Of a stretch of DNA of 18,471 bases, positions 5,922 to 14,767 are shown one piece after another. The DNA is from Rickettsia typhi (GTDB taxonomy: Bacteria; Pseudomonadota; Alphaproteobacteria; Rickettsiales; UBA1997), in contig CAMCFD010000026.1 in the NCBI GenBank assembly GCA_945874115.1, positions 1 to 18,471 on the forward strand, in the 5' to 3' direction. The stretch's first letter is position 1. Every line of letters begins with the position of its first letter. The position numbers and the translations under genes were made by a program. Below the pieces are notes generated by a model. The model saw only the letters and a list, made by a program, of their open reading frames with translations, was not told the origin of the DNA and searched no databases.

Positions 5922-7616
5922 ATGACAAAATTAGCAAAATTTACTCCTCTTGAACAATCTCAAATCAACAAAGCAATTTCAATAATTCCACCAGAATTGT
6001 TTTTTATTGCTCACATCACTAAAAGAGTAATTGAAGAAAATGAAAAATATCGAACTTTGATTGAAAATTTTCGATCGATCGAAGATAAAAAGCAGTTTTT
6101 TTCTGATAACGCACAAATTGTTGCCGAGTTTCTGAACGATTGCGGGCTGATTGGCTTCAGGGGAGAAAGAGGAGCAGTAAATAGCGCTTCTTTTATTATC
6201 GGAGCGGAAGGAATATCCTTAGTTTTGGCTTATTTAAGAAGTAAAGAAAAATACGAATCTTCTCACCTAGTTCAAGCTATTAAAAATATAAATCTGATTA
6301 CCAAATCTGGCTCGAAAAAACACGCTAGTATTTTTTTAGAACAACAACAAATTCACGACGGCCTTAATATTCAATTGACTAAAGATTTGCAAGCAATTGG
6401 CGACAATGAATTTCATAAAACTTATTTGGTTGAATCGTTTGGAACAACCGGCGGAAATCACTTTTGTTGCTTAACTATTCACAAAAATATCGGCGAAAAA
6501 GATCCGGTAGTTCATTTATTTGACTCGTCTCCCGCTTTGCTTCGCAATGGTATTGAAGCTCAGAAAAACAGCATCGCTAATGGTTGGTGCTCTCAAATAA
6601 TGGTTAATGCTACGGTAAAAAAATCTTTTGAACAAAGTGGCTTGGTTTTCAATAACGAAAAATATTATAATAATTGCGAACCACTGCAAAAAATGAGCAC
6701 CTCACTATGCGCAACTTTTGCTTATGAAATGGCCTGTGAAATTGCCAAAACAAATCCTGCAGATCATAGAGCGATGTTACAAGATGTCTATCGCTATCCA
6801 AGCCCTCACGGCGGAAAAACTGAAATGCCTCTTAACCTCGATGAAATTGAAAAAGACGGCTATCTTTTAAGACCCGAACTAGGATTAAGGGCGCAAGATG
6901 TTGCAATGTCACATTTTGTGGATACCGCCGTCAAACCGCGAATCGCTGAATTTCATACTTTGCCTCATATAAAAAAAGATGGCTCAATTGAAACTGTTCT
7001 CGAAAGAATAGCACGATATACACAAGATGATGGCCATAATAAGCTTGCCGAACAAAAAGTTTTTAGACAAAAACTAGGACATTTATTTGAAATAGTCACA
7101 AATAATGAATTCTTAAAAGAAGCACAAGACCCACAAGGTTTAATGCCCGACTTGCCGATAATAGAAGGAACTCCCTACATTCCACAAGATTCAGATTCCG
7201 AAAAACCTCATCAAAAAACCAAGGAATTGATAGAGGCCTTTAATAAATTAATGCCAAGATCTAACATGGTTAATCGATCAACATTTGATGAAGAATCTCA
7301 AGAGTGTAAAATTACATTTTATGTAGGCGATATCACTGGCGCAAGATTACTCGAATTTATGCGAGCAAATAAGATAGAAGCAGAATCTGTTCCTATAAGA
7401 TTTGGAGATAATCTGGTGGGAGTTGACCCAAGATTTAGCGAAATTCTAAAGATTGAGCTCACCATTGCCCAAAGTAGATTTAGTGATTTAACGCTTACAA
7501 TAAATGAAAATGGTCCGTTATTTAAAATGAAAGAACATCCGTTTATACCGCCAAAAGCAACCTCACCTATAAACACAGAATCGTTGAGAGGCTCTAGTCA
7601 ACACCTTGAAAAGTAA
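5922..7616 (+). CDS. Uncharacterised 564-residue protein, possible CE-clan (Ulp1/YopJ-like) cysteine enzyme
   Basis: I do not recognise this protein family with certainty. No signal peptide or membrane segment is visible, so it is probably cytosolic or exported by a dedicated secretion system. Residues ~170-275 resemble the core of CE-clan enzymes (Ulp1-like deubiquitinases/deSUMOylases and YopJ-type acetyltransferases): a His in a hydrophobic strand (GGNHFCCLTIH, H180), an acidic residue closing the next strand (VVHLFDSSP, D201), and a Cys starting a helix (STSLCATFAYEMA, C263) with a Gln seven residues before it (Q256). The order and spacing fit that fold, but the usual DCG or ECG around the Cys is replaced by SLCAT. 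The N-terminal 160 residues and the C-terminal half are unassigned. The gene is isolated: a palindromic repeat lies upstream and it ends 23 nt from convergent clpB. No Shine-Dalgarno is visible, and the ATG at 5922 follows a short predicted leader. Confidence 0.75.
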   Translation: MTKLAKFTPLEQSQINKAISIIPPELFFIAHITKRVIEENEKYRTLIENFRSIEDKKQFFSDNAQIVAEFLNDCGLIGFRGERGAVNSASFIIGAEGISLVLAYLRSKEKYESSHLVQAIKNINLITKSGSKKHASIFLEQQQIHDGLNIQLTKDLQAIGDNEFHKTYLVESFGTTGGNHFCCLTIHKNIGEKDPVVHLFDSSPALLRNGIEAQKNSIANGWCSQIMVNATVKKSFEQSGLVFNNEKYYNNCEPLQKMSTSLCATFAYEMACEIAKTNPADHRAMLQDVYRYPSPHGGKTEMPLNLDEIEKDGYLLRPELGLRAQDVAMSHFVDTAVKPRIAEFHTLPHIKKDGSIETVLERIARYTQDDGHNKLAEQKVFRQKLGHLFEIVTNNEFLKEAQDPQGLMPDLPIIEGTPYIPQDSDSEKPHQKTKELIEAFNKLMPRSNMVNRSTFDEESQECKITFYVGDITGARLLEFMRANKIEAESVPIRFGDNLVGVDPRFSEILKIELTIAQSRFSDLTLTINENGPLFKMKEHPFIPPKATSPINTESLRGSSQHLEK

Positions 7617-7639
7617 GAATTATTGGACGAATTTTTTCA

Positions 7640-10210
7640 TTACTCCATCACCAAACCCTCACCAACCACCTTCACCACAACCTCTTGCCCATCTGTTATC
7701 GCGCCACGCAAAATCTTTTCCGCCAAAACATTCTCGATCTCGCGTTGAATCACGCGCTTCAACGGCCTAGCGCCATAAGCCGAATCATAACCTTTCGCGG
7801 CCAAATATTTTCGCGCAGTTTTATCAAGCACCAAATTAATATTATGAATCGAGAGTCTCTTCGCAAGCCGCGCGAATTGTACATCGACAATATCTTCCAT
7901 ATTATCGCGACTCAAACGATTGAACAAAATTATTTCGTCAAGTCGATTGATAAATTCGGGACGGAAGTGCTGTTTTACTGTCTCCATGACACTATCAAAA
8001 ACTTTCGTTTTGTCAAAATCATCTTCGTCAATTTCAGAAATTGCGTGTGAGCCGAGGTTTGAAGTTAGAATAATTATCGTATTCGTAAAATTCACAACAT
8101 GTCCCTGAGAGTCTGTCAAGCGGCCATCATCAAGCACTTGAAGCAAAATGTTGAATACATCTGAGTGCGCTTTTTCAACTTCGTCAAACAAAATTACTTG
8201 ATAAGGACGGCGTCGCACCGCCTCAGTTAACACGCCACCTTGCTCATAGCCAACATAGCCGGGAGGCGCGCCAATCAAGCGTGCGACGGCGTGCTTTTCC
8301 ATAAATTCACTCATGTCAATTCGCAAAATCGCACTTTCATCATCAAAAATAAATTCGGCGAGTGCCTTACAAAGCTCGGTTTTGCCGACTCCGGTTGGAC
8401 CTAAAAATAAAAATGATCCAATTGGTCGATTCGCGTCCTGCAAACCGGCGCGCGCCCTTCTCACGGCGTTTGAAACCGCCTCAAGCGCGTCTTCTTGACC
8501 AACAACGCGAACGCGCAAAAATTCCTCCATCTTCAACAATTTTTCCTTCTCGCCCGACATAATTTTATCCGCCGGAATTCCCGTAATTTTGGCGATAATT
8601 TGCGCAATGTCATCTTCATTCACCGTCTCGCGCGCCATGCTCGCCAAAGCTTGTCCTTCAAGGCCCGCAATCTCTTTTTGCAGTGATGGAATTTGACCAT
8701 AAGTCAATTCGCCAGCTTTTGCCAAATTTCCTTCGCGCTGTGCCTTTTCAAGCTCGAATTTCGTAGCTTCAAGCTTAGTTTTCAACTCATTAACTTTCGT
8801 CAATTTCGCTTTTTCAGCTTGCCACAAAGAAGTGATTTCTGATGATTTTTTTTCAAGCGCTTCAAGCTCTCTATGCAAAACCTCAAGACGCCTTTTCGAC
8901 GCGTCGTCATCCTCTTTTTTCAAGGCTTCCGACTCAATTTTAAACTGGATAATTTTGCGGTCAATTTCATCAAGCTCGGCCGGTTTGCTTTCAACCTCAA
9001 TCTTCAAAGCCGACGCCGCTTCGTCAATTAAATCGATGGCTTTATCGGGCAAAAATCGATCCGAAATATAGCGGTCAGACATTACAGCCGCGGCCACCAA
9101 AGCGCTGTCTTTAATTTTTACACCATGATGAACTTCATATTTTTCTTTAATGCCGCGCAAAATCGAAATAGTGTCTTCAACACTAGGCTCGTCTGCATAA
9201 ACCGGCTGAAAGCGACGTGACAAAGCCGCATCTTTTTCGATATATTTGCGATATTCATCAAGAGTTGTTGCACCAATACAATGAAGAGTGCCGCGGGCCA
9301 AGGCTGGCTTTAACAAATTCGACGCATCCATCGCGCCTTCAGTTTTACCGGCTCCGACCAACAAATGTAATTCGTCGATGAACAAAACCACGTCATCATT
9401 ACCCTCAACCTCGCCAAGCACCGCCTTCAAGCGCTCTTCAAACTCGCCGCGAAATTTTGCGCCCGCAATTAACGCACCCATATCAAGCGACATCAAGCGT
9501 CGTCCCTTAAGGCTTTCTGGCACATCACCATTGACAATTCTTTGCGCTAAAGCTTCAACAATTGCGGTTTTTCCAACACCGGGCTCGCCAATTAATACGG
9601 GATTATTTTTCGTGCGTCGCGACAACACCTGCATGGCTCGGCGAATTTCTTCATCGCGACCAATTACAGGGTCAATTTTGCCTTCTCGCGCTTTTTTCGT
9701 CAAGTCGATCGCATATTTCTCAAGCGATTTATAAGTGCCCTCCGACGAAGCGCTGTCTGCTTTCTTGCCATCACGAATTTTTTCAATCGCACTTCTAAGC
9801 GAATTAACCGACAAGCCCGCCATCTTCAAAACATTGGCCGCTTCGTTTTTTTCATCCTCTAAAATCGCCTGCAACAAGCGTTCAAGCGTTATAAAATCGT
9901 CCTGATTTTTATCAGCAATCTTTTCGGCCAACAAAAAAATTCGCGCCAATTCTTGCGACATCGACAAACTTCCCGCGCCACTGCCCTCAACCCTCACCAG
10001 CTTTTTTAGCGACACCTCAATTTGCGCTTTCGCAATCTCAAAATTACCATCACAAGACACAATTAATGTGTGTGCCAACCCGTCAGAATCAGCAAGAATC
10101 GCGCTTAACAAATGTTCGGGCATAAGCCTTTGATGAGCGTTGCCAACAGCAAGAGTTTGCGCTGATTGCAACACCGCTTGTGCCTTTTGCGTATATCTTT
10201 CAATATTCAT
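7640..10210 (-). CDS. clpB: ATP-dependent disaggregase ClpB
   Basis: ClpB is the Hsp100 hexamer that, with DnaK, extracts polypeptides from aggregates. The 856 residues match the usual length. In order: N-terminal Clp repeat domain (YTQKAQAVLQSAQ..., residues 1-145); first AAA+ domain with Walker A GEPGVGKT at 208-215, Walker B VVLFIDELH and GAMDASNLLKPALARG; a charged coiled-coil middle domain (about 400-530) typical of ClpB and absent from ClpA/ClpC; second AAA+ domain with GPTGVGKT near 600-607 and VILFDEVEKAH, then the sensor-2 region GARPLKRVIQ. The start is an ATG at 10208-10210 with GGAG at 10216-10219 (read on the minus strand) as ribosome-binding site. It converges with the 5922 gene and no terminator is evident between them. 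A candidate heat-shock promoter precedes it. Confidence 0.97.
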   Translation of the reverse strand: MNIERYTQKAQAVLQSAQTLAVGNAHQRLMPEHLLSAILADSDGLAHTLIVSCDGNFEIAKAQIEVSLKKLVRVEGSGAGSLSMSQELARIFLLAEKIADKNQDDFITLERLLQAILEDEKNEAANVLKMAGLSVNSLRSAIEKIRDGKKADSASSEGTYKSLEKYAIDLTKKAREGKIDPVIGRDEEIRRAMQVLSRRTKNNPVLIGEPGVGKTAIVEALAQRIVNGDVPESLKGRRLMSLDMGALIAGAKFRGEFEERLKAVLGEVEGNDDVVLFIDELHLLVGAGKTEGAMDASNLLKPALARGTLHCIGATTLDEYRKYIEKDAALSRRFQPVYADEPSVEDTISILRGIKEKYEVHHGVKIKDSALVAAAVMSDRYISDRFLPDKAIDLIDEAASALKIEVESKPAELDEIDRKIIQFKIESEALKKEDDDASKRRLEVLHRELEALEKKSSEITSLWQAEKAKLTKVNELKTKLEATKFELEKAQREGNLAKAGELTYGQIPSLQKEIAGLEGQALASMARETVNEDDIAQIIAKITGIPADKIMSGEKEKLLKMEEFLRVRVVGQEDALEAVSNAVRRARAGLQDANRPIGSFLFLGPTGVGKTELCKALAEFIFDDESAILRIDMSEFMEKHAVARLIGAPPGYVGYEQGGVLTEAVRRRPYQVILFDEVEKAHSDVFNILLQVLDDGRLTDSQGHVVNFTNTIIILTSNLGSHAISEIDEDDFDKTKVFDSVMETVKQHFRPEFINRLDEIILFNRLSRDNMEDIVDVQFARLAKRLSIHNINLVLDKTARKYLAAKGYDSAYGARPLKRVIQREIENVLAEKILRGAITDGQEVVVKVVGEGLVME

Positions 10211-10261
10211 ATTTTCTCCATTAATAATCTTTCTTCGCTCAAAAATGAGCCATATTCATAA

Positions 10262-10293
10262 TTATATATAACAATCAAATACAAAAATTCAAG
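10262..10293 (-). promoter_or_regulatory. Candidate heat-shock promoter of clpB
   Basis: Read on the minus strand, CTTGAA (10293-10288) is followed after 16 nt by TTATATATAA (10271-10262), 51 nt before the clpB ATG. Both blocks and their spacing are identical to those upstream of htpG. This shared layout is the best evidence that it is a real promoter. Confidence 0.5.
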
Positions 10294-10442
10294 CGTGTTG
10301 CAGATTTTTTTAGAAATTGTCGCGATTTAAATCAAAGCAACAAAGCAGAAACGATTATGCGCCAAGCAGTTAATGCAATTTCATGTTTGTTTTTGAGGTA
10401 TATTTTTTATTTTAAAACAGAATTAACGATAAGAAAAAACAT

Positions 10443-10667
10443 TTATTTCTTCGAATTTTCGATAAGCTCAACTTTAATCTTAGCCTCGTCAAGCCTTGAC
10501 TGGCAATGCTTCTTCAACATTTCACCTTCTTGATAAAGCTCGATCATTTGATCAAGAGAAATATTGCTTTGCGAAAGATTTTCAACAACAACTTCAAGCC
10601 TTTCCATCGCCGCTTCAAATGGCATTTTTGCAATTTTCTTTTCGAGATTTTCGTAATTTTTTGTCAT
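10443..10667 (-). CDS. xseB: Exodeoxyribonuclease VII small subunit
   Basis: XseB is the small helical subunit that binds XseA in exonuclease VII, a single-strand DNA nuclease. The 74-residue protein carries the family signature PFEAAMERLEVVVENLSQSNISLDQMIELYQEGEML followed by a Cys/Arg/Leu helix (KKHCQSRLDEAKIKVELI). The ATG at 10667 lies 10 nt after the purF stop codon on the same strand, so it is probably co-transcribed with purF. No good Shine-Dalgarno is visible. xseA is not in the window. The ~230 nt between its stop and clpB hold the clpB promoter and no other gene. Confidence 0.92.
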   Translation of the reverse strand: MTKNYENLEKKIAKMPFEAAMERLEVVVENLSQSNISLDQMIELYQEGEMLKKHCQSRLDEAKIKVELIENSKK

Positions 10668-10677
10668 AAAAAATAAA

Positions 10678-12105
10678 TTATAAACCCAGCAACGGCGCCT
10701 CTAAACCCTCTTTGTCACTTAAACGAATCGGATAATCTTTCGTGAAACATGCGTCGCAATATTGCGCATTTTTATTATCACGCTTCATCGACAAAATCGC
10801 GTTATAAAGCCCGTCAATTGAAATGTAAGCAAGACTGTCGACGCCAATCATTTTTGTCATTTCAGCAATTGAATAATTCGCCGCCAATAAATCTTTAGTG
10901 TCCGGCGTATCAACCCCATAAAAACAAGGTGAAACCGTTGGTGGACTTGAAATTAACATATGAACTTCTTTCGCACCAGCATCTCGAATCATCTGCACAA
11001 TTTTCTTCGAAGTCGTACCGCGCACAATGCTGTCATCAACCAAAATCACTCTTTTTCCTTTGATAACTTCAAGGTTGGCGTTGTGTTTCAATTTCACGCC
11101 AAAGTGGCGAATTCTGTCAGTTGGCTCAATAAAAGTTCGTCCAACATAATGGTTGCGGATGATTCCAAGTTCGAAAGGAATTTTCGACTGCATCGCATAA
11201 CCGATCGCCGCCGGAACACCAGAATCAGGCACCGGAACCACGACATCAGCCTCGATTTGAGCTTCTTTTGCAAGCTCAATTCCAATTCTCTTACGCATTT
11301 CATAAACACTTTTTCCTTCAATAATGCTGTCTGGGCGCGCAAAATAAATATATTCAAAAATACAAAATTTCGATGGCTTTTCCGCAAAAGGTTTAAGCGA
11401 TTTTATGCCTTTTTCGTCAATCACAACCATCTCGCCATGACCGATATCGCGCACAAAATCAGCGCCGATAATGTCAAAAGCACAAGTTTCACTCGCAACA
11501 ACAACCGAATCACCAAGTTTACCAATCGCAAGAGGCCTTACGCCGTAAGGATCGCGAAGCGCAATCAATTGGTCTTTACATAAAATCACCAATGAAAATG
11601 CGCCTTCAATTTGCGTAGTTGCGTCAATTATTCTGTCAATCAAAGTTGCTTTTTGACTTAGAGCGATAAGGTGAATGATGACTTCGGTGTCCATCGTTGA
11701 TTGAAAAATCGCACCTTTTTTAATCAGTGCTTTTCGTAAAATTTTCGCATTAGTTAAATTGCCGTTATGGGCAATCGCCACAAAGCCTAAATCAAGTTCA
11801 GCAAAAATCGGTTGGTAGTTTTTCGAAGTTTTTTTGCCCGCCGTAGAATAGCGCACATGGCCGATCGCCGAGTTTCCTTCAAGCTTTCTTGCGACACGCA
11901 TCGAATTAAAATTGTCACCAACCAAACCGTCAGCAAAGTGCGCAGAAAAACCGTCATTATTTGAAACCACAATTCCCGCCGCTTCTTGTCCGCGATGTTG
12001 AAGAGCGTGAAGCCCAAGGGCCGCATTAACAGAAGCGTCCGCACTGTTAAAAATGCCAAAAACCCCGCATTCTTCTTTTAATTTATCGAAATCAAATGGA
12101 GTCAT
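10678..12105 (-). CDS. purF: Amidophosphoribosyltransferase (glutamine PRPP amidotransferase)
   Basis: PurF catalyses the first step of de novo purine synthesis, transferring glutamine amide nitrogen to PRPP. The 475-residue product begins with a short propeptide before the N-terminal nucleophile (KEECGVFGIF, C13), followed by GLHALQHRGQEAAGI and HNGNLTNA of the class II glutaminase domain. The phosphoribosyltransferase domain shows VILVDDSIVRGTT at 353-365. Cysteines at 248, 394, 450 and 453 (FCIFEY, SPCFYG, YCDAC) match the four iron-sulfur ligands of the Bacillus-type enzyme, so this is likely the 4Fe-4S, propeptide-processed form. It is followed 10 nt later by xseB. A consensus-like promoter lies just upstream. 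Presence of purF implies at least part of a purine pathway. Confidence 0.96.
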   Translation of the reverse strand: MTPFDFDKLKEECGVFGIFNSADASVNAALGLHALQHRGQEAAGIVVSNNDGFSAHFADGLVGDNFNSMRVARKLEGNSAIGHVRYSTAGKKTSKNYQPIFAELDLGFVAIAHNGNLTNAKILRKALIKKGAIFQSTMDTEVIIHLIALSQKATLIDRIIDATTQIEGAFSLVILCKDQLIALRDPYGVRPLAIGKLGDSVVVASETCAFDIIGADFVRDIGHGEMVVIDEKGIKSLKPFAEKPSKFCIFEYIYFARPDSIIEGKSVYEMRKRIGIELAKEAQIEADVVVPVPDSGVPAAIGYAMQSKIPFELGIIRNHYVGRTFIEPTDRIRHFGVKLKHNANLEVIKGKRVILVDDSIVRGTTSKKIVQMIRDAGAKEVHMLISSPPTVSPCFYGVDTPDTKDLLAANYSIAEMTKMIGVDSLAYISIDGLYNAILSMKRDNKNAQYCDACFTKDYPIRLSDKEGLEAPLLGL

Positions 12106-12132
12106 ATTTATATTTGAATGATTGTTGGCAAT

Positions 12133-12161
12133 ATTATAAACTAATATTTTACTCAGGTCAA
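12133..12161 (-). promoter_or_regulatory. Sigma70-type promoter of purF-xseB
   Basis: On the minus strand TTGACC (12161-12156), a 17-nt spacer and TATAAT (12138-12133) form a near-consensus promoter. Transcription would start near 12126, about 20 nt before the purF ATG. No PurR-like or riboswitch structure fits in so short a leader. Confidence 0.75.
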
Positions 12162-12264
12162 GATTTTTGTGAATCTGTCGATTTTATCGCATTTTTCGGC
12201 ATATTTTGACCAAAAAATGCTCTTTTCTAGCAAAAAATGAGGGAAATTGGGTGATTTTCATTGC

Positions 12265-12297
12265 GGAGATTTTTTCAAACTAGCCGAAAAAATCTCC
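12265..12297. terminator. 12-bp perfect inverted repeat after the transglycosylase gene
   Basis: GGAGATTTTTTC (12265-12276) and GAAAAAATCTCC (12286-12297) pair perfectly around a 9-nt loop, starting 8 nt beyond the stop codon of the minus-strand gene at 12306. It is placed like a terminator, but no T-run follows the second arm on either strand, so it may instead protect or process the mRNA 3' end. Confidence 0.5.
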
Positions 12298-12305
12298 AAA
12301 AAACG

Positions 12306-14477
12306 TTATTTTGCTTCTTCGTGATTACTGCGCGACATCAAATATTTATAGACTATGAGGTTTTCCATAATACGCTGAACATAGTTTCGCGTTTCTGCAT
12401 AAGTTATAAGCTCGATCCAGTCAACGACTCGATCCATATCTTTTTCATCACGAGGATCATAAAACTCTTTAATCCAGCGGCTTGTCGCGTTTGGCCCCGC
12501 GTTATAAGAGGCAATTGCAAGCATTTGCGAACCGTCAAACTTGTCAACCATTTGCTTTATATAGTGCGAACCAAGTTGCACATTATAACTAATGTCGGTC
12601 GCAAGCTTCTTTTTGCTGTAAGGAACACCTAAATCTTTCGCAACTAATTTCGCAGTTTCTGGCATGATTTGCATAAAACCAATCGCGCCAACAACGCTTA
12701 CTGCGCTTGTTGTAAAGCCACTTTCTTGCTTGATAATTGCATGAACCAAAGGCGCATATTCACCGTCTCCGACCTCTTTGACAATTTGGAATTTATCTTG
12801 AATGAAAAACACGTTTTTACGAGACGCCGCACGCGAAATTTTCGCGTCCATCTCGCGATCGTTCAATTCATTGACAATGCGCATTACAACCGCGATCTGC
12901 CCTTCGCTGTCAGCATTATTAACTTCATATTCAAAAACCTTCGTCGCATTCATTTTATCGCCCATCAAAGCCAATAAATAAGCGACTTTCGAAGCATTTG
13001 ATGCCGCAATTTTTCTAGCGTCACCAACAGTAATGTCGGGATCTTTTGGCAAAACTATATCTTGGCTCGCATTAAGCGGGTCAAGAGTTCTATGTTTATT
13101 AATCGCCAATTGTCCATAAAAATAAAGCGGATATTTGGCCGCAGTTCTATACCAATCAATCGCTTTATTTTTGTCGCCCATCGCGTAGGACGCCATTCCA
13201 AGCCAATATGCGCCACGAGAAATCGTCACTGGCTGCGTTACATTTTTGTGTAAATTATCAAAATGATTATAAGCAACTTTTGGGTGATTTAAAAAACGAA
13301 GCGCGATCCAGCCCGCCATCCACTCAGCTTCCCAATAATCTTTTGAATTAACATTAAGATTGTGATTTGAAATAATTTTATATGAATCTTTATATTTCTT
13401 GGTTTTCAAAAGGTCGCGAGCGTATAATCGGCGAATACTCCACCATTTTTGCGAATATTTCGTATTTTCAACATCAAGCATTAAATCGATCACCTCGTCA
13501 GAGTCACCGCGACTTTTATGCCACAAAATTCTTGAATAAATTAAATTCTCGTCATTCCTTAATTTTCTAGGAACCGAAAGAATAATATTGTCAATATATT
13601 TCGGTAAATTTTTAATCTCAATAATTGCTGTAAATAATTTTTTATTATCTTCATCGACAAATTTAAAAATGCGCCGCGCCTCGTCAAATTGTGAATCCCA
13701 GAGTAATCGATTAATACGATTTTCATGATCATTTTGCGTCAAATAATTAGAATATTTCTCTAAAAATTCGCGTTCTTGCTTATCATTAAAATCTTCATCA
13801 ACCCAGATACTTACAATTGCCGACTGAATTTCGTTAGCAATTTTATTTTTTTCTTCAGCGGTTCCTTTGAATTGCAACAAAAATTCTGATTTTGTCTCAA
13901 TTAAATAAAGTTTAGATTCTAAACTTCGCGCCGGATTTAAACGAAAATATTGTTCACTTAAACGATAAGGAATTTTATTGATCGAGGCAATGTTTTCAGC
14001 CTTTCTTCTAAGCTCTGCAATGTTTGGATAAAATCTATTATCTTCGACAAATCGCGAAATATCGCTAAAAGCAATGTCGCTTTTTCTGTTATTTTGAGAT
14101 GAATTTATAATTGTATAATCGCTATATTTGCGCCATAAAATTAAATTTCTTAAAGCTTCTTCAAAACCAGTTTTTTCGATAAAAAATGGATTAGAATCTT
14201 CACCCTCCACTTCATTATTTCTATGAAGCTCATCGGCTTTTCTCAAGGCGTCGTCATATCTTGCCGATTCTAAAAAAATCGAGATTTGTCTTAAAATTTC
14301 CTGATCTTTTTTGCTAATATCTTGCCATAATTTATCAATAATTGGGCGCTTTTGATAAGAAAATGCATTATTATTTATAGAAAAAAAACACAAAACAAAG
14401 ACGGCTATAATAAAAGTTCTTAAAATATAATTAATTTTATACAGATTTGACACGATTATTAAATAAAATTGATACAT
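12306..14477 (-). CDS. slt: Soluble-type lytic murein transglycosylase (Slt70-like)
   Basis: This enzyme cleaves the MurNAc-GlcNAc bond of peptidoglycan, forming 1,6-anhydroMurNAc, in the periplasm. The 723-residue protein starts with a hydrophobic N-terminal segment (about residues 17-35, FIIAVFVLCFFSI) acting as signal peptide or anchor. A long alpha-helical, TPR-like superhelix fills residues ~50-560. The C-terminal SLT domain carries IKQESGF (catalytic Glu about residue 585), GAIGFMQIMPETA, ASYNAG and a final TYAETRNYVQRI, the classic family motifs. The ATG at 14477 has no Shine-Dalgarno; a tiny open frame with one ends 3 nt before it. In-frame GTG/TTG codons a little downstream are alternatives. 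It is divergent from the NDUFA12 operon. Confidence 0.92.
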   Translation of the reverse strand: MYQFYLIIVSNLYKINYILRTFIIAVFVLCFFSINNNAFSYQKRPIIDKLWQDISKKDQEILRQISIFLESARYDDALRKADELHRNNEVEGEDSNPFFIEKTGFEEALRNLILWRKYSDYTIINSSQNNRKSDIAFSDISRFVEDNRFYPNIAELRRKAENIASINKIPYRLSEQYFRLNPARSLESKLYLIETKSEFLLQFKGTAEEKNKIANEIQSAIVSIWVDEDFNDKQEREFLEKYSNYLTQNDHENRINRLLWDSQFDEARRIFKFVDEDNKKLFTAIIEIKNLPKYIDNIILSVPRKLRNDENLIYSRILWHKSRGDSDEVIDLMLDVENTKYSQKWWSIRRLYARDLLKTKKYKDSYKIISNHNLNVNSKDYWEAEWMAGWIALRFLNHPKVAYNHFDNLHKNVTQPVTISRGAYWLGMASYAMGDKNKAIDWYRTAAKYPLYFYGQLAINKHRTLDPLNASQDIVLPKDPDITVGDARKIAASNASKVAYLLALMGDKMNATKVFEYEVNNADSEGQIAVVMRIVNELNDREMDAKISRAASRKNVFFIQDKFQIVKEVGDGEYAPLVHAIIKQESGFTTSAVSVVGAIGFMQIMPETAKLVAKDLGVPYSKKKLATDISYNVQLGSHYIKQMVDKFDGSQMLAIASYNAGPNATSRWIKEFYDPRDEKDMDRVVDWIELITYAETRNYVQRIMENLIVYKYLMSRSNHEEAK

Positions 14478-14767
14478 ATTTTAATAACAACAAGTATGTA
14501 ATATTGCATTAACCATTGCTTCGCACATATGCGTCGCCTCACTTTACGAAAATTTTAATTAATCACTTACTTCAAATTATCGCCAAGAAATAATTATTTA
14601 AAAATTCACAAATTTTCTCAAAAAAACCATTTTTTAGATATTGTTAAAAATAATAACTTGAAAAAAATAAAAATCATTAACTATTATTGCAGAAATAATA
14701 AAAAATAGATTGTCAAAAACTAAATTATAATATAAAATAAAAAAACTAACCAAAAACTATTTAAGAA
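14478..14767. other. AT-rich divergent intergenic region between slt and NDUFA12
   Basis: These 290 nt must carry the promoters of both the minus-strand transglycosylase and the plus-strand NDUFA12 operon. TATAAT-like sequences occur near 14726-14731 for the plus strand, but no -35 at proper distance is convincing. The only visible coding potential is the 15-codon frame at 14481-14528. No RNA gene or mobile element was seen. Confidence 0.5.
14481..14528 (-). CDS. Possible 15-codon leader ORF upstream of slt
   Basis: An ATG at 14528 opens MCEAMVNAILHTCCY and stops with TAA at 14483-14481, leaving 3 nt before the slt ATG. GAGG (14540-14537) lies 8 nt upstream, whereas slt itself has no ribosome-binding site. 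Translation of this frame could deliver ribosomes to slt. It is short enough to arise by chance, and no homology is recognised. Confidence 0.25.
   Translation of the reverse strand: MCEAMVNAILHTCCY

Noticed and set aside
9288..9734. Plus-strand 148-codon frame inside clpB
   Set aside because: It is antisense to the first AAA+ domain of clpB, whose protein is fully conserved; the long frame is explained by clpB codon use.
10324..10333. GATTTAAATC palindrome between clpB and xseB as an operator
   Set aside because: Ten symmetric A/T-dominated bases are expected by chance at this base composition, and no promoter overlaps them.
10960..11583. Plus-strand 207-codon frame inside purF
   Set aside because: It is antisense to intact purF with all catalytic motifs; the translation is rich in Asn/His/Arg/Phe with no family features.
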